In this document: one piece after another, positions 54,074 through 63,288 of the stretch | Layout of the letters: the number at the start of each line of letters is the position of its first letter | How positions within the stretch are numbered: the stretch's first letter is position 1 | From: Natronorubrum aibiense | Lineage (GTDB): Archaea; Halobacteriota; Halobacteria; Halobacteriales; Natrialbaceae | DNA: 64,000 nucleotides | Assembly: GCF_009392895.1 (NCBI RefSeq) | Contig: NZ_CP045490.1 | Coordinates: forward strand, 124,001 to 188,000 | Direction of reading: 5' to 3' | Position numbers and translations under genes: made by a program | The notes under the pieces: generated by a model | Seen by the model: only the letters and a program-made list of their open reading frames with translations | Database searches by the model: none | What the model was told of the DNA's origin: nothing

Positions 54074-54088
54074 TTCGGAATTGTCGAA
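54074..54088. promoter_or_regulatory. Dyad D copy 1 (TTCGGAATTGTCGAA)
   Basis: Covers the BRE position of the IclR gene 3 promoter. The reverse complement of 54168-54182 matches it in 14 of 15 positions. Confidence 0.6.
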
Positions 54089-54167
54089 TCTGTTGCTCCA
54101 GTAAATCACGTACGGCCCGAGATCCTCCACGCTGATCGTGAATACCAGAAGTAATATCGAATGTCGG

Positions 54168-54182
54168 TTCGACAATCCCGAA
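54168..54182. promoter_or_regulatory. Dyad D copy 2 (TTCGACAATCCCGAA)
   Basis: Inverted copy of dyad D, 94 bases from the first, on the operon side of the divergent promoter region. Two sites in one 279-bp gap suggest cooperative binding by the IclR protein. Confidence 0.6.
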
Positions 54183-54273
54183 CGAATTACCCCTCGTTTA
54201 AATTGCGCTCGAGATCGGATTCAGCCGAATACGGGCTATTGAAGCGTTCTACGAACGATTCAGTTAGCTCGAG

Positions 54274-54305
54274 TACAATAACCTTTATATGGGGTTGTTA
54301 TTGTA
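54274..54305. promoter_or_regulatory. Operon promoter flanked by inverted repeats
   Basis: TTTATAT (54284-54290) is about 34 bases upstream of ATG 54321 and lies between perfect 8-bp arms TACAATAA (54274-54281) and TTATTGTA (54298-54305). A repressor there would cover the TATA box and the start site. Confidence 0.5.
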
Positions 54306-54320
54306 TATCTATGTGGATCT

Positions 54321-55433
54321 ATGGCACAAGATACGCAGGGGACGAGAACGGACCGTCGCTCCGAGTCGGAGCTGACGTTGGTTGACGCGGACATACACCA
54401 GCGATGGGCGGATGACGAAGCAATCGCTCAGTACCTACCTGAGCGATACAAGGATGACGGCCTAGTGCTTCCGGAACTTCTGTACCGGAATCCTGGCGAG
54501 TTCCTCCGGCAGGACGAACAGACGGACGACGGTAACAAACCGGGATCTGATCTCCAGAAAATCGTCGATGACCACCTGGAAAAACACGACATCGACTACG
54601 CGGTATTAACCGGAAACTCGTGGTTCAACCTCGCAGCGCTTCCACACCGCGATTACGCCAACGAATTGGCGCGGGCGTACAACGAGTGGCTGGTCAACGA
54701 CGTTCTCCCGGTCGACGATCGGTTTCTCGGATCGCTGTACGTTGCGCCGAAAGCGCCAGAGAAAGCCGCAGACCTCATCCGTGAGTACGGCGATCATCCG
54801 CAAATCCGTCAGGTGTTGCTCCCCGGTGGTGCTGAAGTTCCTTACGGTCGACCTCAGTACTGGCCGATGTACGAGGCTGCCGAAGAAAAGAACCTCGCGA
54901 TGGCGATCCATCCGTTCTCGGAGGGGCACGGAACGAGCAATCCGCCGACCGGTGCCGGCCATCCGAACAGTTACATCGAGTGGCATACGCTTCTCGGTGC
55001 GTACTACATGGGGCAGCTCGCATCGATCGTCACCGAAGGAGTCCTCGTCGAGTATCCCGATCTCCGCTGGGCGTTCATCGAAGGCGGCTACGGGTGGCTC
55101 CCCCACTTCATGTGGCGGCTCGATAAAAACTGGAAAGGGCTGCGGTCGCAGGTGCCGTGGCTCGAAGAGAAACCGAGCCACTACATTCGAAACAACGTCT
55201 GGTTCGCGAGTCAACCCGTCGAGGAACCCGAACGACCGGAGTTCCACGACCAAATCCTGAAGATGATGCACGCGGATGAGATGCTCGTCTACGCGTCGGA
55301 TTATCCACACTGGGATGGCGACGATCCGACGTGGGGGCTGCCGCCGATGGATGACGACATGGAGCGAGCAATCAAACACGAGAATGCAGCCGAGCTGTGG
55401 GATCTGCCCACGGACGGCAGTAAACTGGAGTAA
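54321..55433 (+). CDS. Amidohydrolase (PF04909-type TIM barrel)
   Basis: The 370-residue protein has the metal-site pattern of the ACMSD/amidohydrolase-2 group with a change: D24-I-H26 replaces the first HxH, followed by H197 in AIHPFSEGHG and D327 in YASDYPHWDGD. These enzymes hydrolyse or non-oxidatively decarboxylate cyclic and aromatic acids. It heads an operon with a Rieske protein 5 bases later and a BCCT carrier. Substrate unknown. Confidence 0.87.
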   Translation: MAQDTQGTRTDRRSESELTLVDADIHQRWADDEAIAQYLPERYKDDGLVLPELLYRNPGEFLRQDEQTDDGNKPGSDLQKIVDDHLEKHDIDYAVLTGNSWFNLAALPHRDYANELARAYNEWLVNDVLPVDDRFLGSLYVAPKAPEKAADLIREYGDHPQIRQVLLPGGAEVPYGRPQYWPMYEAAEEKNLAMAIHPFSEGHGTSNPPTGAGHPNSYIEWHTLLGAYYMGQLASIVTEGVLVEYPDLRWAFIEGGYGWLPHFMWRLDKNWKGLRSQVPWLEEKPSHYIRNNVWFASQPVEEPERPEFHDQILKMMHADEMLVYASDYPHWDGDDPTWGLPPMDDDMERAIKHENAAELWDLPTDGSKLE

Positions 55434-55438
55434 CTCCG

Positions 55439-55903
55439 ATGACCAAAAAACGATTCGAGATCTGTCCGGCCGACGAATTCGACGCTGGTGAGCGACGTAT
55501 CGTCACCTTGGACGGATTCTCGGTTGGAATCTTTAACGTCGACGGGGAGTACTACGCGATGAAAAACGACTGTCCACACCAGCGCGCACCGCTCAGTGAG
55601 GGCAAACTCGGTGGCACCACGGAATCTGACAGCCCCGGTGAGTACGATTGGGTTCGGCCGGGACAGGTCGTTCGCTGTCCGTGGCACGGGTGGGAGTTCG
55701 ACGTCACGACGGGAGAGTCGGTTTTCAATCCTCACGAGGTGAAAGCCAAGACCTTCGAGGCTCGAGTCGAGCCGGCCAAAGACGGTGAAACAGCTTCTGA
55801 TGGCGGCTGTGAGGGTTGTGAGGCCACTCTCGAGGGAGACGAGCCGCCCGTGGAGACGTACGACGTGGAGGTCGAACAGGGGATAGTGGTGGTGTACCTA
55901 TGA
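55439..55903 (+). CDS. Rieske [2Fe-2S] ferredoxin-like protein
   Basis: The 154-residue protein has the Rieske ligands C45-P-H47 and C80-P-W-H83 in DCPHQRAPL and CPWHGWEFD. A second cysteine pair C124/C127 occurs in a Gly-Ala-rich insert. It is longer than a minimal Rieske ferredoxin (about 105 residues), with an insert between the two ligand pairs. It could shuttle electrons or regulate an oxygenase encoded elsewhere. Its stop overlaps the BCCT start (ATGA). Confidence 0.9.
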   Translation: MTKKRFEICPADEFDAGERRIVTLDGFSVGIFNVDGEYYAMKNDCPHQRAPLSEGKLGGTTESDSPGEYDWVRPGQVVRCPWHGWEFDVTTGESVFNPHEVKAKTFEARVEPAKDGETASDGGCEGCEATLEGDEPPVETYDVEVEQGIVVVYL

Positions 55904-57543
55904 GTACTGATCCCAAGAGCGGTATCGCTGCTTTCCGCGACGAGATCGATCCGTTCGTTTTCCTCGGCGGAGCGATCGTCACCATTCTCGCGATCGGATA
56001 CATCGCTGCCCGTCCAGATGTCGCAGGAGAGTTCCTCACGAGCGCGAATAATTTCCTCTGGAGTGAGCTCGGTTGGGTGTTCCTCTGGGCGATGTTTCTC
56101 GCCGTCGCGTTCTGCCTGTGGCTGTTGGTCGGGCCGTGGGGCAAGATCAAGTTAGGCGGTCCCGACGAGGAACCGGAATTTTCGTACTTTTCGTTCCTCG
56201 CGATGTTGTTCTCTGCGGGGCTCTCGACTGGGTTGGTCTTCTACGGCCCGGCGGAAGCGCTGTTTCATTACTCTTCGGGCCTGCCGTTTTTCGGTTCCGA
56301 GGCTGAGAGTGCTGCCATCGTTCCCGACGCAATTCAGTATACGATGCTCCACTGGGGTATCTCCCCGTGGTCGGCATACCTGATCGTCGGCGTGACGATT
56401 TCCTACTACGTCCACCGCAAGGGGGCTCCGATCAAACCGTCGACCGTATTCGCGCCCTTCATCGGCGTTGAGAACCTGGATAAGAACTGGGTGAAACCGC
56501 TTGACCTCCTGATGGTCGTCGTCTCAGTGGGCGGCGTCGCTGTCTCACTCGGGTTCGTCGTCACCCAGTTTCTCGGCGGGGTCGCCTACAACTACGGCGC
56601 CGAGGTCGGCGATCTCGGGACGATACTTGTGACCGTCGGCCTCACAGTTGGATTCACCGCTTCCGCAGCCCTGGGTGTCAAACGCGGCATTCGTCGTATT
56701 TCGACGTTCAATATGTATCTTTTCTTGTTCCTTCTCCTGGTCGCGTTCGTGTTCGGCCCGACGGCGTTCTTGCTCAATGCGGGTACGGAGGCACTCGGCG
56801 GATACGTTAACAATTTCATCGGTATGAGCCTCTACGCGAACGCAGCGAACGGTGTTGAGTGGGTCGGTGGCTGGACGATCTTCTACTGGGCTTGGTGGTT
56901 CTCGTTCGCGCCTATGATCGGCATCTTCATTGCCCGCATCTGCCGCGGTCGAACCATTCGTCAGGTCGTCTTCGCGGGAATCATCGGAACCACCGCAGCC
57001 TCGTTCCCCTGGTTCATTGTCATGGGTGGATCATCGCTGTGGGTTCAGACGAGCGGCTCCGCTGATTTGCTTACCATCGTGTTCGAACAAGGTCGCGAAG
57101 TCGTTGCCTTCCCGCTGTTCGAGACGCTCATGCCCTTCGGTGGCGTGTTCGCCGTCGCCTATCTGGTGCTTGTGCTCACGTTCCTCATCACGACCGTCGA
57201 CTCGACGACACTGAGCCTCGCGATGTTCACTACCGACGGGAGTGAGCATCCCTCGACGATCAACCGTGTCACTTGGGGCGGGCTCGTGGGACTACTCTCC
57301 TCCCTGTTGCTCATCACCGGTGGTCTCGCCACGCTCCAGAACTTTGTCGTCCTCCTCGGGTTCCCCATCGCGTTCGTCATCGGGCTGTGTGTCGTTGGAC
57401 TTACCATCGAATTCGAGCAGACGAACCCGGTCTTGTTGACCGAACGCTACAGCAAAGACGACCGTGAGGATACGGATCAGCAGACGGTTGCAGGTTACCT
57501 CTCAAAGCGACGTCCCAGTTGGATGGGAGGGGCCGACGACTAA
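55900..57543 (+). CDS. BCCT-family transporter
   Basis: The 547-residue membrane protein has about 12 TM helices and the BCCT signature in TM8, GWTIFYWAWWFSFAPMIGIF followed by IARICRGRTIR. The family imports betaine, choline, carnitine, ectoine or DMSP. The aromatic box residues of TM8 are largely kept, with Trp replaced by Phe in FSF. Translational coupling to the Rieske gene shows that transport is tied to the catabolic enzymes rather than to osmoprotection. Confidence 0.92.
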   Translation: MSTDPKSGIAAFRDEIDPFVFLGGAIVTILAIGYIAARPDVAGEFLTSANNFLWSELGWVFLWAMFLAVAFCLWLLVGPWGKIKLGGPDEEPEFSYFSFLAMLFSAGLSTGLVFYGPAEALFHYSSGLPFFGSEAESAAIVPDAIQYTMLHWGISPWSAYLIVGVTISYYVHRKGAPIKPSTVFAPFIGVENLDKNWVKPLDLLMVVVSVGGVAVSLGFVVTQFLGGVAYNYGAEVGDLGTILVTVGLTVGFTASAALGVKRGIRRISTFNMYLFLFLLLVAFVFGPTAFLLNAGTEALGGYVNNFIGMSLYANAANGVEWVGGWTIFYWAWWFSFAPMIGIFIARICRGRTIRQVVFAGIIGTTAASFPWFIVMGGSSLWVQTSGSADLLTIVFEQGREVVAFPLFETLMPFGGVFAVAYLVLVLTFLITTVDSTTLSLAMFTTDGSEHPSTINRVTWGGLVGLLSSLLLITGGLATLQNFVVLLGFPIAFVIGLCVVGLTIEFEQTNPVLLTERYSKDDREDTDQQTVAGYLSKRRPSWMGGADD

Positions 57544-57648
57544 GCTACGTTTCCGCTCGCTCAGCAGTTCTCTGATCTATTTCGTCGACACTCTGTGGGA
57601 GGGGAACTGTTTTAAAAGGCGTCTGCCGAAAGATGCGTTATCAGTCGC

Positions 57649-58077
57649 TCACTCGAGCCCGACGCTAACGATTGGCGCAGGCGAGTCGAAGATCACTTTT
57701 TGCGTTACGCTTCCGAACAGCGCTTTTCCGGTCGGCGACCGTTGCCGTCCACCGATGACGACGTAGCGTGCATCCTGCTTCTCAGCGTACGCCGTGATCT
57801 CGGTTGCGGGATCTCCGACACGCACTGATACCGTCGGGTCCGGTAACGTCGACTCTCCTAACGCTCGGGACACGATGGACTCTCCGATCTGTTGAGCCTC
57901 ATAGTTCTCGATCGGGTCCTGTCCCTTGACGTCTTTCTCGAGGACGTCGACGAGTTCCGAACGCTTGAGGACGTGAACTGCATGCAGTTCCTCCTCGAGG
58001 TCGGCTGCGAGCGTCTGCGCTTCTTCGAGAACGGTCGCTGCTCCCTCCGAATCGTCGATTGCGGCTACAATCGCCAT
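57649..58077 (-). CDS. Universal stress protein 3
   Basis: The 142-residue UspA domain starts MAIVAAIDDSEGAATVL and ends with VIGGRQRSPTGKALFGSVTQKVIFDSPAPIV, the ATP-binding motif. Similar Usp genes next to transporters are common in haloarchaea. Convergent with the BCCT gene. The start at 58077 is preferred over the longer frame to 58176. Confidence 0.9.
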   Translation of the reverse strand: MAIVAAIDDSEGAATVLEEAQTLAADLEEELHAVHVLKRSELVDVLEKDVKGQDPIENYEAQQIGESIVSRALGESTLPDPTVSVRVGDPATEITAYAEKQDARYVVIGGRQRSPTGKALFGSVTQKVIFDSPAPIVSVGLE

Positions 58078-58205
58078 ACTGTAATAATGTAATCGGGCTA
58101 CAAAGCTATTCCGAGAGTAGCAAATCATCGAGAAGTGATCAGTCGCCTCTCCAAACGGAGATGGTACACCCGCCATGGAGCACAGCCGTTTAATCGCGAT
58201 TCCGG

Positions 58206-59369
58206 TCAGTGGCGTGCGATCCAGAGCAACGCCAGCGCGGTGAGAATAAAAAAGAGCAACAGACTAGCAAACGAGTCCGTGTACCCGAATCGCGTGGCGA
58301 CAGTGCCAACGTATGCTGGACCGAGACTACCGATGGCGAAGTAGACTGCACGGAGTGCTCCGAGGTCGGTACCCATCGTCTGCTTGGCCAGTGTCTCGAC
58401 CAAGTAGACGTACATGATCGGCCAAATCGTTGTCAATCCCACAGCGAAGATGAACAACCCGACGCCGAGTCCAATGAGAGACTCTGCGCCAATCAGCACG
58501 ACGAGACCGACGATTCCGAACCCCGTTGCACCGAGTCCGAGGTTGACGGGTTTTCGCCGCTCGCAAAGCACACCGGCTACCGGCGTGACGAGCATTCCGA
58601 TGACAAACATACTGGCGAACGCAACCGTCGCCTCGAACGTTGTAAACGACTTTTCAACACGAAGAAACGTCGGCAGAAAACTCGCACTGCCTTGCCAGAT
58701 GAAGTTGAAAACGGCCAGTACGAACAGGTTCGCATACGTCTTTCGGGATCGGAACAATCGAGCACAGACTGACGGGATGTTGAGCGCCACTCTCGAGACA
58801 GCATACGACTCACGGTTGAGTCGATGGCTGCTGACAGCTACAGCCCCGAGTAACACGACGACTGGCAAGAACGCGTTACGCCACGCGGCAGCACCAACGA
58901 CAGTGATTGCTAGTACCGCCGAGAGTGCACTCCCCAAGTTGGCAGCCGCATCTCTAATGCCAAATGCGTGACCACGGTTCTCCTCGAAGAGGTCCCGAAT
59001 GAGTACGATTCCTGCTGGTTCGAACATTCCGTAGCCAAACCCGATGAAGCCGAGACCAGCAATGAAGATCCAAAACGCACTCGAGAACATCAGCAAGAGG
59101 AATCCAACGATCATCAATCCTTGACTGGCGAGCAATACCACACTTGATGTAAGTCGCTCGGAGTAGCGACCTCCTGGATACTGCGCGAGAGCGTTACACG
59201 CCCACATGAAGGAGATCGATCCCCCGGCTACGGCCGGAGTGATGTCGAACTCATCGATAATCTCTGGTAACATCGGAGCGATAACGAGGACGCCGGCGAG
59301 AGAAACGGTGATTCCGAGCGCATGTACGTTCAGCTGTCTGTCACGATAGTCGTGAAACGCTTTCAGCAT
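58206..59369 (-). CDS. MFS transporter 3
   Basis: The 387-residue protein has about 12 hydrophobic helices, PGGRYSERLTSSVVLL as a degenerate motif A and many Gly-rich turns. Substrate unknown. It is divergent from the saccharopine-dehydrogenase-like gene. TTATAG (59393-59398) is centred 27 bases upstream of the ATG, showing a leaderless promoter. Confidence 0.85.
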   Translation of the reverse strand: MLKAFHDYRDRQLNVHALGITVSLAGVLVIAPMLPEIIDEFDITPAVAGGSISFMWACNALAQYPGGRYSERLTSSVVLLASQGLMIVGFLLLMFSSAFWIFIAGLGFIGFGYGMFEPAGIVLIRDLFEENRGHAFGIRDAAANLGSALSAVLAITVVGAAAWRNAFLPVVVLLGAVAVSSHRLNRESYAVSRVALNIPSVCARLFRSRKTYANLFVLAVFNFIWQGSASFLPTFLRVEKSFTTFEATVAFASMFVIGMLVTPVAGVLCERRKPVNLGLGATGFGIVGLVVLIGAESLIGLGVGLFIFAVGLTTIWPIMYVYLVETLAKQTMGTDLGALRAVYFAIGSLGPAYVGTVATRFGYTDSFASLLLFFILTALALLWIARH

Positions 59370-59687
59370 CTATATCCTACTTAGATCTGGAATTATAGTG
59401 CTTCGTTGCAGCACGCTGCACGTATCGGCTGGGATTTCGGGCAGTGTTCGTGTCAACGACTGCTCGTTCCGCCGGAAAACTATCCGTCGTGACGGAGGCG
59501 AGAAAGATCCCTCGAGTGGTGGACGTAGAGCTCTCACTCCACGTGAAACTGGTCTGTCCATTGGTATTTTGTCAGACTCGGCTTCGATAAATAGCTCTTT
59601 CGCTGATAATGATCCGGAGTTGCCGCCGTCTCCTCCAAGAACGACCCCTGGTTTTAAGTTATTGCAGATTGGTCTTCTAGTCGGTAT
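59370..59687. other. Divergent promoter region
   Basis: Contains the TATA box of MFS gene 3 (59393-59398, reverse) and a TTTTAAGTTATT stretch at about 59650-59661 that suits the start at 59688. No coding sequence was found. Confidence 0.5.
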
Positions 59688-60941
59688 ATGAGTAGCAAGA
59701 CTGTCGTACTAGGTGGATCTGGTGCGATGACATCGGGATGTGTCTACGACCTCCATCAGACAAGTGACTTCGACGAGATCGTAGTGGCAGACGCTGATGA
59801 AGACAACGCGCGTCGTCTCGTCGAGCTCGTTGATGATGACCGATTTCGATTCGAGCCCGTCGATGCGACTGACACGGATGATCTCGTAAGAGTTCTCGAA
59901 GGAGCAGAGTACGTAGTTAATGGCTTGCCGTATCCATTCGAGGAGAACGTTCTCGATGCGATGCAGGAAGTCGGTGACCTCACGGGTGTCGATCTGAACG
60001 CGTTTGACTTCGACGAGGTACTCGATCGATCCGAGGAGTTCGCCGAGGCAGGGAACGCGCTCTGGTTTGCCAACGGTGGCCTCGTGAGCACCATCGCACT
60101 TGGGATGGTTGCCTGTGAGCAGTTCGATGACGTTGAAGACGTCAATTTCTACTGGGGAATGTGGCGTCTCCTCACACAGACGACGCCTGGCCTTACGGAT
60201 ACAGTCACCTACGAACACAATCCGGACGTTGACGAGCGGGCGAAGTGGGAAGACGGCGAGGTCATCAATGATCTCCCGGCGTTCAGCGAACAGCGGACGT
60301 TCGAGTTCCCGGACCCGATTGGGGAAGAAGAGACGTACGTCATCTCCCATCCTGAACCGATCACGTTCCCGAAGTCTCCGGTCGCGCAAGAGAAAAACGC
60401 CGATCGTATTATTACGCGGGGAGCATGGCATGACGAGTGGAAGCGCTACGAGCGGACACTTCACGCAGCAAATGCTTTCGAGACCGACTCTCTCGAGGTT
60501 GATGGAACAGAAGTCGATCCAGTTGAAGTGATGCAAGAGCAAGTAAAAAGCCAGGGTCTGGAGCTCGAAACGCAGTGGAAGCCGCCCGCGGAGCTATCAT
60601 CGGAGACAGAGTGGACGCCCCAGACGATCCTCTCGGCTGAAGTAACTGGTACAGCCGACGGACAAAACGGCCGTGCCGTCTTCCACTTCGAGCAACCGTT
60701 CCCGTTTTTCGACGGCAACGATATCACGCTGATGCGTGAGTACGGCTGTTACGTCGGTGTTCCACTGTCCGTAACGCTCCAACTCATGGCTGACGGCGAT
60801 ATCGACGAGGACGGAATCTTCATTACCGAAACGAGCGGGCTCGATGCGGACCGATACTTCGAGGAGATGGAAGCTCGAGGATTCGAGCTTACCGCCGAGC
60901 AGACGCCGAACAGAACGATTCCGGCGCAAAATCAGGATTAG
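59688..60941 (+). CDS. Saccharopine dehydrogenase-like (NAD(P)-binding) protein
   Basis: The 417-residue protein starts with a Rossmann motif VVLGGSGAMTSGCVYDL and has VVNGLPYPFEENVLDA and GVDLNAFDF, as in saccharopine dehydrogenase / carboxynorspermidine dehydrogenase relatives. The C-terminal half (from about 130) is the substrate domain. A reductive or oxidative amination linking an amino acid to a keto acid is likely, but partner substrates are unknown. Confidence 0.82.
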   Translation: MSSKTVVLGGSGAMTSGCVYDLHQTSDFDEIVVADADEDNARRLVELVDDDRFRFEPVDATDTDDLVRVLEGAEYVVNGLPYPFEENVLDAMQEVGDLTGVDLNAFDFDEVLDRSEEFAEAGNALWFANGGLVSTIALGMVACEQFDDVEDVNFYWGMWRLLTQTTPGLTDTVTYEHNPDVDERAKWEDGEVINDLPAFSEQRTFEFPDPIGEEETYVISHPEPITFPKSPVAQEKNADRIITRGAWHDEWKRYERTLHAANAFETDSLEVDGTEVDPVEVMQEQVKSQGLELETQWKPPAELSSETEWTPQTILSAEVTGTADGQNGRAVFHFEQPFPFFDGNDITLMREYGCYVGVPLSVTLQLMADGDIDEDGIFITETSGLDADRYFEEMEARGFELTAEQTPNRTIPAQNQD

Positions 60942-61692
60942 TCGCTGCGAAAAGCGGTCGCTACGGCTGGATACGCTCCCGTCGTGCCAGCGGTGGTTAG
61001 CGACGCATCGAGACAGTCCGATTTCAGCCGCTGGCCGCATTCGGCGTCTCGAGACAGCAGACGAACGTGGCCGGGGCTTATAACTGGTTACGTGTTTCAA
61101 AGCGACTGTGGTCGAGAACAGAGCGCCAATACTCGAACTTGAAACGACTGGTTTTACTGACAACTGAACCATTGTAGAACGAGAATAATAATAATGTCGT
61201 CAGTTTTAGCAAAGATGAGTATTGTGTATTCTACACATAATTGCTGGCAAAGTATCTATTTTCGATGCCACGCTCCATGAACAACGAACCCAATTTAGCC
61301 ACCACCGTACCGCACCGAAAAATGCGATCCGTCCGAGATCGAATCCTCCACTAGTAGCTACCGTATTTGACCGCTGACTCTCGATAGGTCCGAATCACCA
61401 ACTTGACTTTGGCGAGCGGATTGCGATCAAATGGTACGTTCACCTGTTCAAAATCCGCTCGACTCGTTTACGGTCGGCGGCAGAATAATCAGTTATGACT
61501 CGAGTATATATTTGCAGCATATGTACAACTCTATAACGAACTTATTCCATATTGGTAATATATATTGTAATTCAATAGATATACAATCTTAAACCGTAGT
61601 AAATCATTTCTGCGGTCGTCCGTTGTCGATGCACGACCGGCGAACATTCATACGAGTGTAAAACACGGATGTGTAATCGAAGTTATTAAATA
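60942..61692. other. AT-rich gene-poor interval
   Basis: No credible gene is seen. From about 61180 the sequence is markedly AT-rich, with TATATATTG stretches at about 61556-61570, unlike the surrounding GC-rich coding DNA. It may be a regulatory or foreign segment. Confidence 0.5.
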
Positions 61693-62160
61693 ATGGATTA
61701 CTCCGCCCCGAATGTTGAATGTCAGCATTTGACTTGTCGACATATCGATTTTCCATCTCTTTTTTCTCGGTATTGGAATGTACCCTGGCAAACTCGTAAA
61801 CCGGTCAGAGGTGACACGAATTCCACTCTTTCTCGAGGTCCTTGGTCCCCGATCGAATCACAATATCCTCTGTCCTGTTTCGGTATCGAAACTCGCAGGA
61901 GCAGTCCACTGACGATTTTATGGGAGATTCGAAACGTCCAGATCGTCCCATCATCGACCGAACGCCGACGTGCTGGTACTCGAGAGCAGCTTCGTGAACG
62001 AGATTGCGCACCAGATGAGAGGTGCTGGCCGTCGCGTCGGTGGGTACGAGGGATCGCTGCTGAGACACGAGGTGTCGAGGTGATGTACCGAGACGCCTCG
62101 AATGGATACCAACTGCTACCCGAGAGTGTTTCTGTCAGCGACCTTGATGAGGAGGTATGA
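61693..62160 (+). CDS. Doubtful ORF overlapping the lipoprotein gene
   Basis: A 155-codon frame ends in TGA overlapping the ATG of the lipoprotein gene, an arrangement typical of coupled genes. Its composition is Arg- and Cys-rich with few acidic residues except at the end (SVSDLDEEV). It may be real only in its 3' part, frameshifted, or spurious. Confidence 0.25.
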   Translation: MDYSAPNVECQHLTCRHIDFPSLFSRYWNVPWQTRKPVRGDTNSTLSRGPWSPIESQYPLSCFGIETRRSSPLTILWEIRNVQIVPSSTERRRAGTREQLRERDCAPDERCWPSRRWVRGIAAETRGVEVMYRDASNGYQLLPESVSVSDLDEEV

Positions 62161-62675
62161 GATCCAATTCACTCCCCTCAAGACGACAGCTAGTCGGAAC
62201 AGTCGGGACGCTCGTACTCGGAACGCTGGCCGGATGTGGCAATCGATCGGATTCGACCGATGAAGGGGATTCGGCGGCTGGATCGCCGGACGATTCGAAC
62301 GTGGAACTCGACCTTCGGGAGGCGAACGTTGTTGACGTGTCGTTCGAACGAGACAATAGCCAGTATATGTTCGACGTTACGCTGCGTCACGACGACGAGG
62401 GAGAAGATGGATTTGCGAATTGGTGGCAGATCGAACGACTCGACGGGACGCAACTCGGTCGCCGTGAGCTAGCTCACGCACACACGCAGCAACCGTTCAC
62501 GCGCTCCGAGACGATCGACGTTCCGGACGACGTGACCTGTGTGGTCATCCGAGGGCACGACCAGACACACGAGTACGGCGGGCAACTGATGATCGTGAAT
62601 CTCGCCTCAAGCGAGATACGAACCGTCGATCAAGGGTCTGATCGGGAGGCCGTCGACGAGAGTGAGTGTCCCTGA
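62157..62675 (+). CDS. Tat lipoprotein, function unknown
   Basis: The 172-residue protein starts with SRRQLVGTVGTLVLGTLAGCGN, a Tat motif with a lipobox cysteine near residue 26. An Asp/Ser-rich linker leads to a beta-rich domain of about 110 residues (VVDVSFERDNSQYMFDVTLRH). It is anchored on the outer face of the membrane. No enzymatic motif is visible. Confidence 0.8.
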   Translation: MRSNSLPSRRQLVGTVGTLVLGTLAGCGNRSDSTDEGDSAAGSPDDSNVELDLREANVVDVSFERDNSQYMFDVTLRHDDEGEDGFANWWQIERLDGTQLGRRELAHAHTQQPFTRSETIDVPDDVTCVVIRGHDQTHEYGGQLMIVNLASSEIRTVDQGSDREAVDESECP

Positions 62676-62697
62676 CACCGAGGCTCGAGGTAGTCGT

Positions 62698-63267
62698 CTA
62701 CGACGAGTCGCCGTCGAAGAGTCGTTCGACCATCTCGTCGTCAGGCGTCCAGCCGACGAACTCGCCGCCTTCGAACGGCAGCTCGACGGACGCGATGTAG
62801 TTACACAGCCCCACGTAGAAGTCGATGAGCAGGCCGGCCGCGACGATTTCGGCCGGCGAATACGCTCGCGCGAGGGCATCATGGATCGCGTCCGTTACGC
62901 CACCGGATTCGACGGCTCGAGCGTACTGGAGCAGAACGAACTCGCTCTCGTCGAACGGCGAGAAATCGTCGCCACCGATGGCCCGCATCTCCTCGAGCGT
63001 GACGCCCTTCTCGCGAGCGATGTCGACGTGTTGGTGCCATTCGTAGCGGGCACCGCGAGCTCGAGCGACGGTGAGGATGACCAACTCCTTTTGGCGGTCG
63101 CCGAGTTGGTCGTACAGCGTGTTCAGATACTTGAGGGTCGCCTCGAGCACCTCGGGATTGTGCGCCCAGGCACGGAAGATGTGGCGGTCGCCGAGGTATT
63201 CATCGGTGAACAGGTGGTGATACTCCTCGGGAATGTCGTCGAGTTCGAGTAATGGCAGTCGTGACAT
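62698..63267 (-). CDS. CMD-family protein, paralogue of 14407-14946
   Basis: The 189-residue protein has RARGARYEWHQHVDIARE, the same YEWHQHV segment as its paralogue, and likewise no CxxC. It lies 21 bases after the patatin-like gene on the same strand, so the two may be co-transcribed. Function unknown. Confidence 0.82.
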   Translation of the reverse strand: MSRLPLLELDDIPEEYHHLFTDEYLGDRHIFRAWAHNPEVLEATLKYLNTLYDQLGDRQKELVILTVARARGARYEWHQHVDIAREKGVTLEEMRAIGGDDFSPFDESEFVLLQYARAVESGGVTDAIHDALARAYSPAEIVAAGLLIDFYVGLCNYIASVELPFEGGEFVGWTPDDEMVERLFDGDSS

Positions 63268-63288
63268 GTGTTTCTGGTTCGTGATCGG

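Noticed and set aside
55439-55903. Small subunit of a complete Rieske oxygenase system
   Set aside because: Only Rieske ligands are present and no catalytic mononuclear-iron domain or reductase is encoded next to it; kept as a ferredoxin-like protein.
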